Origin: Gammaproteobacteria bacterium
GTDB lineage: Bacteria > Pseudomonadota > Gammaproteobacteria > Steroidobacterales > Steroidobacteraceae
Assembly: GCA_019242385.1 (NCBI GenBank)
Contig: JAFAVO010000009.1
Span: forward strand, 1 to 5,572
DNA length: 5,572 bases
Reading direction: 5' to 3'
The notes beneath the pieces were generated by a model. The model saw only the letters and a list, made by a program, of their open reading frames with translations. It was not told the origin of the DNA and ran no database searches. This document shows, in pieces, positions 5,005 to 5,572 of this stretch. Within the stretch, counting starts at the first letter, position 1. Each line of letters starts with the position of its first letter. Both the position numbers and the translations under genes were made by a program.

Positions 5005-5018
5005 GGGTGGGCGTGGCG
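4994..5018 (-). repeat. 9-bp inverted repeat overlapping the kinase promoter -35
   Basis: CGCCACGCC (5018-5010), a 7-nt spacer and GGCGTGGCG (5002-4994) are a perfect inverted repeat. It can be a DNA operator, since it overlaps the -35 box, or an RNA hairpin at the end of the upstream ahpD transcript. No T tract follows on either strand, so a canonical intrinsic terminator is unlikely. Confidence 0.55.
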
Positions 5019-5032
5019 TCTGCAGCGCCGAC

Positions 5033-5063
5033 GCCGGCAGCGCGCGCTGCGCGCGGCGCCGGC
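5033..5063 (-). terminator. Long GC hairpin just after ahpD, possible transcript 3' end
   Basis: The stretch reads GCCGGC, two unpaired bases, CGCGCG, loop of three, CGCGCG, two unpaired bases, GCCGGC: twelve G-C pairs with one internal mismatch of two. It begins 7 nt past the ahpD stop codon. It lacks the U tract of a classical intrinsic terminator, so it may instead protect the 3' end or pause polymerase. The function is inferred from position only. Confidence 0.4.
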
Positions 5064-5069
5064 ACAGCT

Positions 5070-5572
5070 TTATGCCGCGGCTTTCGCCAGCTGCTCGCCG
5101 CCCGAGCTCTCGAGCACGCGCGCCACAGCGTGCACCGTGGCCGCAATGCGCACGGCGCTCTGCACCGCTTCACGTTCGAGCCCGTGCTGGCGCAACTGCC
5201 GCTCGTGCGCGGCGACACAGCTGCCGCAGCCGTTGATGGCGGAGACCGCGAGCGCGAGGAGCTCGAAGTCCGCCTTGGCGATGCCCGGGTTGCCTATGAC
5301 GCTCATGCGCAGCCGCGCCGGCAGCCTGGCGTACTCCTCATCTTCCACCAGGTGCAGGAAGCGGTAGTACACGTTGTTCATCGCCATGATGCCCGCCGCG
5401 GCATGCGCGGCGCTCACGTGCGCCGCATCGAGGTGCTGCGCAGCCAGGGCCTGCAGCCGGCGAGTGAAGTCCGCATTGCGCGAGGCCGCCGCCGCGGCGA
5501 GCGCCACCGCCCATATCTGCCGCTCGCTCAGCCCCGGCGCACCCGCCGGGGTCAGCACGGTGCCGAGATTAA
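5070..5572 (-). CDS. ahpD: AhpD-family alkylhydroperoxidase (CMD domain), 5' end beyond window
   Basis: AhpD reduces peroxides or recycles the peroxiredoxin AhpC through a reactive cysteine pair in the cytosol. The reading frame is open to the right edge and reads NLGTVLTP, matching the LKLNL region near the N-terminus of AhpD proteins, so the true start lies outside and the GTG at 5558 is not the start. Counting from that GTG, the catalytic centre is intact: Glu99, then SAINGCGSCVAAHE with Cys111, Cys114 and His118. The spacing is identical to the Glu-Cys-Cys-His set of mycobacterial AhpD (SAINGCSHCLVAHE). IMAMNNVYYRFLHLV and LRMSVIGNPGI are further AhpD-like segments, and the length suits the roughly 175-residue family. 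It ends in TAA at 5070, followed by a GC hairpin. ahpC often lies upstream and would be outside the window. Confidence 0.93.
   Translation of the reverse strand, partial: NLGTVLTPAGAPGLSERQIWAVALAAAAASRNADFTRRLQALAAQHLDAAHVSAAHAAAGIMAMNNVYYRFLHLVEDEEYARLPARLRMSVIGNPGIAKADFELLALAVSAINGCGSCVAAHERQLRQHGLEREAVQSAVRIAATVHAVARVLESSGGEQLAKAAA

Overview
This window is GC-rich, densely coding chromosomal DNA, most likely from a gammaproteobacterium. The lineage call rests on gene content: a YajQ-family gene preceded by a small conserved proteobacterial hypothetical, a classical trpL-trpE attenuator, and a cytosolic RsbRD_N-type histidine kinase. I cannot name the genus. There are no mobile elements, CRISPR arrays, tRNAs or rRNAs.

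Layout. (1) 1-1084, minus strand: trpE (anthranilate synthase component I), lacking its C-terminal part because the gene runs off the left edge. (2) 1085-1300, minus strand: a complete trp regulatory leader. It has a promoter, a 17-residue leader peptide with three consecutive Trp codons (1208-1261), an antiterminator arm and an intrinsic terminator (1115-1150). The leader peptide is too short for ordinary gene calling. (3) 1425-2289, plus strand, divergent from trp: a small protein with a ribbon-helix-helix-like core, followed 4 nt later by yajQ, a UPF0234/c-di-GMP-binding family protein. The two form a likely operon. (4) 2270-4944, minus strand: a compact run of a soluble sensor histidine kinase, a 133-residue membrane protein and a BtuF-like periplasmic cobalamin-binding protein. 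The btuF 3' end overlaps the yajQ 3' end by 20 bp. A good sigma70-type promoter lies just upstream of the kinase. (5) 5070-5572, minus strand: an AhpD-family peroxidase, lacking its N-terminus because the gene runs off the right edge.

How it fits together. trpE should be controlled by ribosome stalling at the three Trp codons. When charged tRNA-Trp is scarce, the antiterminator forms and trpE is read; when it is plentiful, the terminator stops transcription after about 150 nt. The predicted promoter places the transcript start only 2-4 nt before the leader ATG, so the leader mRNA may be nearly leaderless. The kinase, membrane protein and btuF are probably co-transcribed, but nothing shows that the kinase senses or controls cobalamin. 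No response regulator, BtuC/BtuD or AhpC is in view.

I see no clearly new biological system. The most informative non-routine items are the intact trp attenuator, its near-leaderless architecture, a second small terminator-like hairpin inside it, the RHH-like partner of yajQ, and strong inverted repeats around the kinase promoter.
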